Shown here one piece after another: positions 56,703 through 64,000 of a DNA stretch of 64,000 bases. Source of the DNA: Cellulomonas cellasea (lineage in GTDB: Bacteria; Actinomycetota; Actinomycetes; Actinomycetales; Cellulomonadaceae). The stretch spans positions 1 through 64,000 of the forward strand of contig NZ_JAUDBQ010000010.1 of NCBI RefSeq assembly GCF_030372105.1, read 5' to 3'. Under the pieces are notes generated by a model that made no database searches, was not told the DNA's origin, and worked only from the letters and a program-made list of their open reading frames with translations. The position numbers were made by a program, and so were the translations under genes. Every line of letters begins with the position of its first letter. Within the stretch, counting starts at the first letter, position 1.

Positions 56703-59281
56703 TGCTGCGGGTCGCGCTGCGCGGCATCGGCGCCCACCCGGTGCGGTTCCTGCTGACGATGCTGGCCGTCGCGCTGGGCATCGCCTTCGTGGCGGGCACG
56801 TTCGCGCTGCGCACCATGCTCTCCTCGACGTTCACCGACATCGTCGAGACGTCGATGCTGGGAGACGCGTACGTGCGCGGCGCCGATCCCGCGCCGGGGG
56901 AGTCCGTCGGCGGGGAGGCCACCGACGCGCGCAACCAGGTGCCGATCGGGCTGGCCGACGTCGTGGCCGGGGTGGACGGCGTCACCGCCGCGCTGCCCGA
57001 CCTGTCCGGGCCCGTGGTGCTGGTGGGCGCGGATGGCACAGCGGTGCAGAGCACCCAGGCGCCCAGCATCGCCCTGGTGCTGTACCCGCAGACGCGGGGG
57101 GTGGACGTGATCGACGGGCGCCTGCCGAACAGCGCCGGCGAGATCGCCCTGGAGCACTCGAGCCTCGACGCCTCGGGGCTCGAGGTGGGGGACGCCACCC
57201 AGATCGTGCTGGGCGGCGAGCTGCTGGACGTCGTGATCGTCGGCGACGTGGACGCCGTGGCCCCCACCGCGGGCGCCACGCTCGTCTACCTGGACCCGGC
57301 CACCGGGCGCGCGCTGTTCGCCCCCGACGGCATGGTGTCCACCATCGCCGTGTACGGCGAGCAGGGGCTCAGCGAGTCGGCGCTCGTCGACAGGGTGGAG
57401 CCCGTGGTCCGGGACGCCGCCCCCGCCGCCGCCCCCGCGCAGGCCGTCACCGGTGACGACGCGCGGGCGGAGAGCCGCGCCGCCATCGAGGCGATCCTCG
57501 GGTTCATCCTCACGTTCCTGCTGGTCTTCGCCGGCATCTCGCTGTTCGTGGGCGCGTTCATCATCGCCAACACGTTCTCCATGTCCGTGCGGCAGCGCAC
57601 CCGGGAGTTCGCGCTGCTGCGCGCGGTGGGCGCCTCGCCGTTGCAGGTGCTCGTCTCGATCCTCTTGCAGGCCGCTGTGATCGGGGTGATCGGCGCCGCG
57701 CTCGGCATCGCCGGCGGGCTCGCCCTCGTCGAGGTGCTGCGGAGGGTCCTCGAGTCGATGGGGATGACGCTGGCGGGCAGCATCCCGCTCAATGGCTCGA
57801 CGGTGGCCCTCTCGCTGGTGGTCGGCACGCTGGTCAGCCTCATCGCGGCGTTCGTCCCGGCCCGGCGGGCCGCGTTGGTGCCGCCCGTGGAGGCGATGCG
57901 CGACGAGACGACGGCGCCCGAGCGGCCCTTGCGGTTGCGGGCCGCGATCGGCGCGGCGCTCGGGGTGCTGGGCGTCGCGGGGGTGCTCGTGGCCATGTGG
58001 CGGCCCGAGGCGGACCGGGCTCCGCAACTCCTGGGCTACGGCGCCGCCGGGGTGGTGATCGGCGTGCTGCTGCTGGCTCCGGTGATCGCCCGCGCGAGCA
58101 TCGGGGTGCTCGCGGCGCCCTTCGTCGCGGGGATCAAGCCGGTGGGCAGGCTCGCGCGCGGCAACGTGGTGCGCAACCCGCGCCGCACCGCCAGCACCGC
58201 GGGCGCCCTGATGATCGGCATGGCGCTGGTCGGGGCGGCCGCCGTCATCGCCGCGTCCACCACGGCCTCCACCCAGGCGATCGTCGCGCGCGAGGCCACC
58301 ACCGACTACATCCTCAGCACCCCCGCCTCCGGCTCGATCCCCGCCGACGCCGTGACGGCCGTGCGCGCGCTGCCCGACGTCGCCGCCGCCGACGCGTTCT
58401 ACGCCGGGCAGGTGCTGGTCGACGGCCCCGACGGTGACGCCGGCGCGCAGGCGTCGGTGCTGCTCGCCGGGATCGACCCCGCCACCATCGGGCGCAGCCT
58501 GCAGGTCGAGGAGGTCGACGGGGACCTCCGCGCCACCCTTGAGCAGGGTGAGGTGGCGGTGCAGCGCACCACCGCCCGGGACGAGGGCTGGGAGGTGGGC
58601 GACCGGCTCACGCTCACCGGCGGCTCCGGCGCCCAGGATCTGCGCATCGGCGCGATCATCGACTCCTCGGCCATCCCCGCGCCGCTCGTCGTGCCGCCCG
58701 ACGTCTTCGACGCGCTCGTGCCCAGCGTCGAGCGCACCATCCCGACGGTGTTCGTCACCGCCACCCCCGGCGCCGACCTCGGCGAGCTCCGCGACCAGCT
58801 CACGCAGGCCGTGCGGCCCTACGTCATCGTCTCCGTGCTGGACACCGAGCAGTTCGTCGCCGGGCTCGCCGACCAGGTCAACCAGGTGCTGGTGATCCTG
58901 TACGCGCTGCTGGGGCTGTCGATCGTGATCGCGGTGCTGGGCATCGTCAACACGCTCGCGCTGTCCGTGATCGAGCGGACCCGGGAGATCGGGCTGCTGC
59001 GCGCCGTCGGCCTCGGGCGGCTGCAACTCGCCGGCACTGTCACCATCGAGTCGATCCTCACCGCCGTGTTCGGCACCGTCGTCGGGCTGGCCGTGGGCGT
59101 CGCGCTGGCCTCCACCATGCCCACCGTGTTCGCCGACGACGGGCTCACCGACCTCGCCGTGCCATGGGCCAGCCTGCTCGGCATGGTGCTGCTCGCCATC
59201 GTCGTCGGCGTGCTCGCCGCCGTGTGGCCAGGGGTGCGCGCCGCCCGGCTCCCGGTGCTCGACGCGGTCAGCTACGAGTAG
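56702..59281 (+). CDS. FtsX/MacB-type ABC permease, pair 2
   Basis: An 859-residue permease with the same domain order as the one at 53217 and nearly identical membrane segments (FVGAFIIANTFSMSVRQR, RLARGNVVRNPRRTA, VIERTREIGLLRAVGLGRLQL). The two outside domains differ much more than the helices, for example near ADPAPGESVGGEATD, which suggests divergent substrates. The C-terminus LPVLDAVSYE is shared with its paralogue. Confidence 0.9.
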   Translation: MLRVALRGIGAHPVRFLLTMLAVALGIAFVAGTFALRTMLSSTFTDIVETSMLGDAYVRGADPAPGESVGGEATDARNQVPIGLADVVAGVDGVTAALPDLSGPVVLVGADGTAVQSTQAPSIALVLYPQTRGVDVIDGRLPNSAGEIALEHSSLDASGLEVGDATQIVLGGELLDVVIVGDVDAVAPTAGATLVYLDPATGRALFAPDGMVSTIAVYGEQGLSESALVDRVEPVVRDAAPAAAPAQAVTGDDARAESRAAIEAILGFILTFLLVFAGISLFVGAFIIANTFSMSVRQRTREFALLRAVGASPLQVLVSILLQAAVIGVIGAALGIAGGLALVEVLRRVLESMGMTLAGSIPLNGSTVALSLVVGTLVSLIAAFVPARRAALVPPVEAMRDETTAPERPLRLRAAIGAALGVLGVAGVLVAMWRPEADRAPQLLGYGAAGVVIGVLLLAPVIARASIGVLAAPFVAGIKPVGRLARGNVVRNPRRTASTAGALMIGMALVGAAAVIAASTTASTQAIVAREATTDYILSTPASGSIPADAVTAVRALPDVAAADAFYAGQVLVDGPDGDAGAQASVLLAGIDPATIGRSLQVEEVDGDLRATLEQGEVAVQRTTARDEGWEVGDRLTLTGGSGAQDLRIGAIIDSSAIPAPLVVPPDVFDALVPSVERTIPTVFVTATPGADLGELRDQLTQAVRPYVIVSVLDTEQFVAGLADQVNQVLVILYALLGLSIVIAVLGIVNTLALSVIERTREIGLLRAVGLGRLQLAGTVTIESILTAVFGTVVGLAVGVALASTMPTVFADDGLTDLAVPWASLLGMVLLAIVVGVLAAVWPGVRAARLPVLDAVSYE

Positions 59282-59317
59282 CCGCGCCGCGCTCGTGGCC
59301 CCAAGGCCGACGATGGC

Positions 59318-60589
59318 TCACCTCAGGCTCGAAGCCCTCGCCTGGGCGCTGGCGTATGCGCGTTCGGCCACGGGATTCTCCCCAGCTTCGGTGGAGACTT
59401 CCTCGTAGGCGGTGGCAAGGGCTGGCTCTAGCCGGTCGAGGACCTCCCCACGCAAACGCGATGCCGCGCGTCGGCCCAGACCCCATTGGGTGACCTCGTC
59501 GTCGATCACCGTCGCGGTCAGCCCTTCGAGCAGGGTCTCGCCTCCCACGATGAGCGACAGGACGGTCTCGACGCCGAGTGAAGCGGTCGAGACGACGTCG
59601 TACGAGGGAGCAAGGCGCACTCCTGTGGCCGGGTCGATCAGCATGGAGATGTTCTTCGCGTGCTGATCGCAGTTGCCGAGGACCAGTGAGGCGAGAACCA
59701 TTTCCAAGAGTCGCTCGAGCTCGCGCAGAGGGATGGCTGCGTGGTTGCTCAAGACCTGGGCGATCCGCTTGAGCGAGGGCGCGAGCGGGTCAGCGGCCTG
59801 CTGATACTTCGAGGTCGGCGCGAGACCCAGCGCTTGGCACATGTCCTCTTGGTGGAGACGGCGCAGGCGTCCCTCGACTGTCTCGCGGTCGTAGCGGCGC
59901 ACCAGGATGGCCGGCCTGCCGTCGATGGGCCGGTAACTTGCCTGGGCGACGTCGAGGCCGGCATGGTCGAGCGCGCGCATCGCGAAGAGCTCAGCGTGGA
60001 CGATCCCTGGCCAGCGTTCGCGGCCATTCGCGCGCAACGGCGATGGTTTGAGGATGTGGGTCGAGGGAGTCGCTTCCAGTGGGAGGCCCAACGCACCGTC
60101 GTCGCGTTCGACGAGGACGAGCTTGTCCTGGATGCCACCGAGGGACACTCGCACGTGGCTCTCCGGGCTGACGCCGAAGGGTGCGGTCGCGAGGTCGTCT
60201 ACTGCCTGCTCAAGGGCCTGGTCGTCTAGCCATCGGACACCGGCACTTGCCGGTGGGCCCTCGCCCGCCTCGGTGACGGCAACGGCGCCGGCGCACTCGC
60301 GTCCGATCATCGCCAGCAGCCCGACCGTGTTATCGGTGGCGAGTCGAAACCGGTCGGCGAGGACTGCGCGCAGCTCCCCTTCCGGCAAGAGTCCGTCCAT
60401 CCAGTTGCGCGCCTCAAATGCGTTGTAGGCCTCCTTGCGCACCGGCAAGCGCACCGATAGTGCCAGCGTGCCGAGGCCGAACCGGTCGAGCGCTTCGTCG
60501 GTGTACTGCAGCGACGCCATCCCGAAACCCGCGGTGTCGTCCAGGCGGGCGACGTGCACCTCGTTCAGCCACACATCGAGGGAGCTCAC
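59318..60589 (-). CDS. HipA-family kinase toxin, second module
   Basis: A 423-residue HipA-like kinase with N-terminal coupling domain (DVWLNEVHVARLDDTAGFGMASLQYTDEAL), nucleotide-binding GGIQDKLVLVE, catalytic GNCDQHAKNISM near residue 305 and metal-binding APSYDVVSTASL. The active site is intact. It is only distantly similar to the hipA at 6531 and so is not a recent duplicate. The ATG overlaps the hipB-like stop (ATGA). Confidence 0.92.
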   Translation of the reverse strand: MSSLDVWLNEVHVARLDDTAGFGMASLQYTDEALDRFGLGTLALSVRLPVRKEAYNAFEARNWMDGLLPEGELRAVLADRFRLATDNTVGLLAMIGRECAGAVAVTEAGEGPPASAGVRWLDDQALEQAVDDLATAPFGVSPESHVRVSLGGIQDKLVLVERDDGALGLPLEATPSTHILKPSPLRANGRERWPGIVHAELFAMRALDHAGLDVAQASYRPIDGRPAILVRRYDRETVEGRLRRLHQEDMCQALGLAPTSKYQQAADPLAPSLKRIAQVLSNHAAIPLRELERLLEMVLASLVLGNCDQHAKNISMLIDPATGVRLAPSYDVVSTASLGVETVLSLIVGGETLLEGLTATVIDDEVTQWGLGRRAASRLRGEVLDRLEPALATAYEEVSTEAGENPVAERAYASAQARASSLR

Positions 60590-61158
60590 TGGCGCCCCTC
60601 GCTCCCGGTAGCTGCCTCCTGGTCTGAAGCAGCGGGAAAGGCCGCTCGGATCGCTAGGAGCACTCTGCGAAGCTGCGGGTCGGCAACCTCGATCGCCGCG
60701 TCGCTGGATGCCAACCGGCGTAAGTGTCGAATGAGGCGCCGGTACTGGTCACTGCTCGCGGCGAGGCCTTCTGGGTCCGCGGTCAGGGTCCGCAGGAGCC
60801 GCAGCAGGGCGGCAATCTCCGAATTCGCGATCCGGGAGAGGTCGGTCTCCGTCAGGGCGGCAGCCAGCTCCTCGATGCCGCTCTTGCCTCTTCTATGAGA
60901 CAGGGCCAGCGGGCGCATCCTCTCTTCCTTGGCCGCGGGGTTGGTGCGGGGGATGGCGATCAGGTCCAGACCGACGGCACTGAGAGCCTGGACGAGGCGC
61001 CGCACCTGGAGGGTGGCTTCTCCTGTCTCAAGGCGCGACAGGTAGGCCTGGGTGACTCCCAGCCGTTCGGCGAGCTCGTTCTGGGTCAGCCCAAGCGCCG
61101 AGCGACTCTCGCGCAGGCGCTGCGCGATCCTGACGATGATCTCTGTGTCTCGGTCCAT
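60586..61158 (-). CDS. Long HipB-like XRE antitoxin
   Basis: A 190-residue antitoxin, more than twice the length of the HipB at 7949. The HTH (about 15-60) is RLRESRSALGLTQNELAERLGVTQAYLSRLETGEATLQVRRLVQALSAVGL. A second, helical region (about 85-180) has no family that I recognise and may be the toxin-binding part. GAGGG lies five bases before the ATG at 61158; longer starts at 61173 and 61200 are possible. Confidence 0.85.
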   Translation of the reverse strand: MDRDTEIIVRIAQRLRESRSALGLTQNELAERLGVTQAYLSRLETGEATLQVRRLVQALSAVGLDLIAIPRTNPAAKEERMRPLALSHRRGKSGIEELAAALTETDLSRIANSEIAALLRLLRTLTADPEGLAASSDQYRRLIRHLRRLASSDAAIEVADPQLRRVLLAIRAAFPAASDQEAATGSEGRQ

Positions 61159-61203
61159 CGTTACCCTCGTCATCTCAAAAACCGATTCCAGCCCGCTCAA
61201 GCC

Positions 61204-61231
61204 ACGGTATATCTGCTTTTCGGTATGTCAA
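61204..61231 (-). promoter_or_regulatory. Promoter of the second hipBA module with direct repeats
   Basis: On the minus strand, TTGACA (61231-61226) and TACCGT (61209-61204) are 16 bases apart. CGGTAT is repeated at 61205-61210 and 61221-61226 (plus strand), touching both elements, and may be the antitoxin's binding site. Confidence 0.45.
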
Positions 61232-61237
61232 CACGCT

Positions 61238-61275
61238 AGCATCCCCGCATACGGATTACCGTGTGCGGGGATGCT
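61238..61275 (-). terminator. Terminator of the GH13-oxidoreductase operon
   Basis: A 17-base stem with one G-T pair (61238-61254 with 61259-61275) and a four-base ATTA loop, 28 bases past the stop of the GH13 gene on the minus strand. It insulates the hipBA promoter. Confidence 0.75.
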
Positions 61276-61302
61276 CGCTGGTGTCGGAGGCGGGTGCCGA
61301 CG

Positions 61303-62976
61303 TCAGACCAGCCGCCGTGCCCCCGGCGCCACGACGCGCAGCCACCGGTACCCGTAGCCGTCGAGCGCGACCTCCACGGCGCCGTGCTCGTCGCAGGTCA
61401 GTGTGCCCTGGCCCAGCAGGTCCACCAGTTCCACCTCGGTGTCGAGGTCGGGCAGCCGCAGCGGTACGGTGAGCGGCTCGGGGCCCAGGTTGTGCAGCGC
61501 GACGAGGGAGCCGTCGTCCCATGTGGCGCGGTGCGCGAAGACCGCCGCGTGGGGTTGGTCGAGCACCTCGACCTCGCTCCAGCCGAGTTCCGGGGACTCC
61601 CGGTAGCGGCGCACGAGCATTTGGACGAATGCGAGCAGCGAGTCGGGGTCGTGGCGCTGGTCGGCCACGTTGACGTGCTCGGGCGCGAACCCGCCCTCCA
61701 CGACGCCCCCGGGCAGTCGGCGCCGGGCGGCGGTGGAGAAGCCGCCGTTCTTCCCGGACGTCCACTGCATCGGGGTGCGGACGGCCATCCGCCCGTCGAG
61801 GTCGAGGTTCTCGCCCATGCCGATCTCCTCGCCGTAGAACAGCACCGGGGTGCCGGGCAGGGAGAACAGCAGCGAGTACGCCATGCGGACCCGGCGCGGG
61901 TCGCCGTCGAGCATCGGGGGCAGCCGTCGGCGCAGCCCACGGCCGAAGACCTGCATGTCCTCCTCGGGCCCGAACGCCGCGAAGACCTCCTGGCGCTCGC
62001 CCTCGGTGAGCTTGTCGAGGGTCAGCTCGTCGTGGTTGCGCACGAACGTGGCCCACTGGGCGTCGCGGGGGATCGGCGGCCGGTCGTTCAGCGCCTTCTC
62101 GAGCGGCGCCGCGTCGGTGCGCGCCATCGCCAGGTAGAGGCTCTGCATGCCGACGAAGTCGAACATCATGGTCAGCTCGTCGCCGTCGCTGCCGCCGAAG
62201 TACTTCACCTGCTCGGCGTGCGGCAGGTTCACCTCGCCGAGCAGGATCGCGCCGCCGGAGCGCCGGCCCAGGAACGAGCGGAGCGCGCGCAGGTAGGAGT
62301 GCGGGTCGCCGTCCTCGGCGCTCGGCTCCACCTCGGCGCCTTCGAGCAGGAACGGCACGGCGTCCACCCGGAACCCGGACAGCCCCACCTCGAGCCAGAA
62401 CCCCATGACCTTGGCGATCTCGTCCCGCACTTTCGGGTTGGAGACGTTGAGGTCGGGCTGGTGCTTGTAGAAGCGGTGCAGGTAGTACTCGCCGGTCTTC
62501 TCGTCGAGCTCCCAGATGGACGTCTCCTGGTCGGGGAAGACCACCTCGTGCTGCGTGGGCGGCGGCGCGTCGGAGCGCCACACGTAGAAGTCGCGGTAGG
62601 GGTTGTCCTTGCTGGACCGGGCGGCCTTGAACCAGGGGTGCTTGTCGGACGTGTGGTTGACCACCAGGTCGGCGATGACGCGTATGCCGCGGTCGCGGGC
62701 GGTGCGGATCATCTCCACCACGTCGCCGTGGGTGCCCAGGCGCGGGTCCACGCCGTAGAAGTCGGTGATGTCGTAGCCGTCGTCCTTCTCGGCCGTCGGG
62801 TAGAACGGCATCAGCCACAGGCACGTGACGCCCAGGTCGGCTAGATGGTCGAGGCGCTGCGTCAGGCCCGCGAAGTCGCCGATCCCGTCGCCGTTCCAGT
62901 CCATGAAGGTCTCGACGTCGAGGCAGTAGACGACGGCGTTCTTCCACCACACGTCGCCGGTGTCGGTGATCCTCAT
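61303..62976 (-). CDS. GH13 glycosidase of the trehalose synthase/alpha-amylase type
   Basis: A 557-residue GH13 enzyme. Catalytic motifs are VIADLVVNHTSD (region I), GFRVDAVP with the nucleophile Asp, ILLGEVN with the acid/base Glu and FVRNHDE. The start VVYCLDVETFMDWNGDGIGDFAGL and DGYDITDFYGVDPRLGT resemble TreS, but it has no maltokinase part and lacks a signal peptide, so it is cytosolic. Activity could be maltose/trehalose interconversion or a related alpha-glucosidase. The ATG overlaps the stop of the oxidoreductase gene (ATGA). Confidence 0.87.
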   Translation of the reverse strand: MRITDTGDVWWKNAVVYCLDVETFMDWNGDGIGDFAGLTQRLDHLADLGVTCLWLMPFYPTAEKDDGYDITDFYGVDPRLGTHGDVVEMIRTARDRGIRVIADLVVNHTSDKHPWFKAARSSKDNPYRDFYVWRSDAPPPTQHEVVFPDQETSIWELDEKTGEYYLHRFYKHQPDLNVSNPKVRDEIAKVMGFWLEVGLSGFRVDAVPFLLEGAEVEPSAEDGDPHSYLRALRSFLGRRSGGAILLGEVNLPHAEQVKYFGGSDGDELTMMFDFVGMQSLYLAMARTDAAPLEKALNDRPPIPRDAQWATFVRNHDELTLDKLTEGERQEVFAAFGPEEDMQVFGRGLRRRLPPMLDGDPRRVRMAYSLLFSLPGTPVLFYGEEIGMGENLDLDGRMAVRTPMQWTSGKNGGFSTAARRRLPGGVVEGGFAPEHVNVADQRHDPDSLLAFVQMLVRRYRESPELGWSEVEVLDQPHAAVFAHRATWDDGSLVALHNLGPEPLTVPLRLPDLDTEVELVDLLGQGTLTCDEHGAVEVALDGYGYRWLRVVAPGARRLV

Positions 62977-63947
62977 GCCGCCACCCCCACGTCGCTGAGC
63001 TGCGGGAGCACATGCTCGCCGAACGCGTCCACGAACCCCTCCAGGTGCTGGCCCACGTGGTGCAGGTACACCTGCTCGAAGCCCACGTCCGCGAGCTCGG
63101 CGATCTGCTCCGTGAGCCGTCCCAGGTCGGAGCCCACCAGCACGGTGCCCCGCACCTGGGAGTCGGGCACGTGCTCGCCGATGATGTCGAAGGCCTGCGG
63201 GGTGTCCACGTCCCAGCACACCGGCGGCGGATACGTGTTGGTGCGCCACTGGTCGCGGGCGATGGCCATCGCGGCCTCCTCATCCGGCGCCCACGACAGG
63301 TGCACCTGCAACGCGAGGTCGCCGCGGCCCCCCGCGTCCCGGTAGGCGCCCGTGACGGCGCGCAGCTTCTCGATGGGCTGGTTGGTGGTGATCAACCCGT
63401 CCGCCCACGCGGCATGAGCACGCGCGGTCTCGACGGACACCGCCGGGCCGATGAGCAGCGGCGGGACCTCCGGCAGCGTCCACACCCGCGCCCGGTCCAC
63501 GGTGACCAGGCCGTGGTGGGTGACCTCCTCGCCGGCATGCAGCGCGCGGATCACGTCCACGCACTCGCGCAGCCGGGCGTCACGCGTCGGCTTGTCCGGC
63601 CACCTGTCGCCGGTGATGTGCTCGTTCGCGTTCTCACCCGAGCCGAGGGCCACCCAGAACCGGCCGGGGAACATCGCGGCCAGGGTCGCCGACGCCTGCG
63701 CGATGATCGCCGGGTGGTAACGCTGGCCGGGCGCGTTGACCACGCCCATCGGCAGGTCGGTGGTGGCCAGCGCGGCGCCCAGCCACGACCACGCGAACCC
63801 GGAGTGGCCTTGGCGCTCACTCCACGGGGCGAAGTGGTCGGAGCACATCGCGGCCCCGAAGCCCGCTTCCTGGGCGCGTTGGACCGCGCTCAGCAGCGCG
63901 GTCGGGTGGACCTGCTCATGCGAGGCATGCAGCCCGATGGTTGTCAT
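62973..63947 (-). CDS. Luciferase-like flavin oxidoreductase (TIGR03885-like)
   Basis: A 324-residue LLM-family flavin monooxygenase-like protein. Landmarks are TTIGLHASHEQVHPTALLSAVQRAQEAGFGAAMCSDHFAPW, VNAPGQRYHPAIIAQASATLAAMFPGRFWVALGSGE and PPLLIGPAVS. The subgroup annotated as TIGR03885, thought to use a non-F420 flavin, is often next to a GH13 gene, as here. The ATG at 63947 has AGGAA eight bases upstream; 63956 and 63968 are alternatives. Function is unknown. Confidence 0.85.
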   Translation of the reverse strand: MTTIGLHASHEQVHPTALLSAVQRAQEAGFGAAMCSDHFAPWSERQGHSGFAWSWLGAALATTDLPMGVVNAPGQRYHPAIIAQASATLAAMFPGRFWVALGSGENANEHITGDRWPDKPTRDARLRECVDVIRALHAGEEVTHHGLVTVDRARVWTLPEVPPLLIGPAVSVETARAHAAWADGLITTNQPIEKLRAVTGAYRDAGGRGDLALQVHLSWAPDEEAAMAIARDQWRTNTYPPPVCWDVDTPQAFDIIGEHVPDSQVRGTVLVGSDLGRLTEQIAELADVGFEQVYLHHVGQHLEGFVDAFGEHVLPQLSDVGVAA

Positions 63948-64000
63948 GCCGGTCATTCCTACCGGCATCCCGTGCGGCCCGCGCGGCGAGAGGTCAGTCG

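Noticed and set aside
56591-59026. 811-residue minus-strand frame over the second permease
   Set aside because: Shadow of the FtsX-type permease; no recognisable motif.
1-64000. CRISPR array, tRNA, rRNA, insertion sequence or prophage
   Set aside because: No regularly spaced repeats beyond the three hip operators, no tRNA-like T-arm with acceptor stem, no transposase or integrase motif and no phage structural genes were seen.

Overview
The window reads as chromosomal DNA of a very high-G+C actinobacterium, most likely in the Micrococcales (Cellulomonadaceae or Promicromonosporaceae type); this is inferred, not proven. The support is the codon use, the many GTG and TTG starts, ATGA/GTGA stop-start overlaps, a mycothiol-type arsenate reductase, SigE-family and ECF sigma factors and a TreS-like glycosidase coupled to a TIGR03885-type oxidoreductase. 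I see no rRNA, tRNA, CRISPR array, prophage or insertion sequence.

Layout, 1-16 kb: a YeiH-type transporter cut by the window edge, a Nudix hydrolase, a small heat-shock protein, a metF-metE operon led by a SAM-I/IV-like riboswitch, arsC, a hipBA toxin-antitoxin pair with three regularly spaced operators, tag, hrpA, a VanZ-like gene and an alpha/beta hydrolase. 16-19.3 kb holds the least familiar unit: two membrane/exported proteins built on a duplicated FWxAGY repeat flank a peptide-ligase-like amidoligase and a SigE-family sigma factor, with tight translational coupling. 19.3-32.5 kb carries a YwiC-like protein, a ribbon-helix-helix/Doc toxin-antitoxin pair, an ABC-F ATPase with a putative leader peptide, a secreted GH26-like glycosidase, a DUF2975/XRE pair, YbaK, a STAS protein, sbcDC and a second sigma/membrane-partner pair.

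32.5-51.6 kb is a nucleoside-salvage island. A twelve-gene minus-strand operon runs rbsK, a BMP-family lipoprotein, a fused ATPase-permease, a second permease, four tandem nucleoside hydrolases, an SDR, an MFS transporter, psuG and a PfkB kinase (probable pseudouridine kinase). Beside it lie a LacI regulator and, further right, a fifth nucleoside hydrolase divergent from lacI, a GATase1-like gene and an adenosine deaminase. Nucleosides would be imported, split to base and ribose, and the ribose phosphorylated; pseudouridine would be phosphorylated and cleaved by PsuK/PsuG. Palindromes sharing the core GTAAWCCWTTAC lie upstream of both lacI genes.

51.7-64 kb holds a small membrane-anchored protein, two tandem paralogous MacB-like ABC pairs, a second hipBA module, and a GH13 glycosidase translationally coupled to a luciferase-like flavin oxidoreductase. 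Starts were chosen from ribosome-binding sites, overlaps and homologue N-termini as I remember them; no database search was possible.
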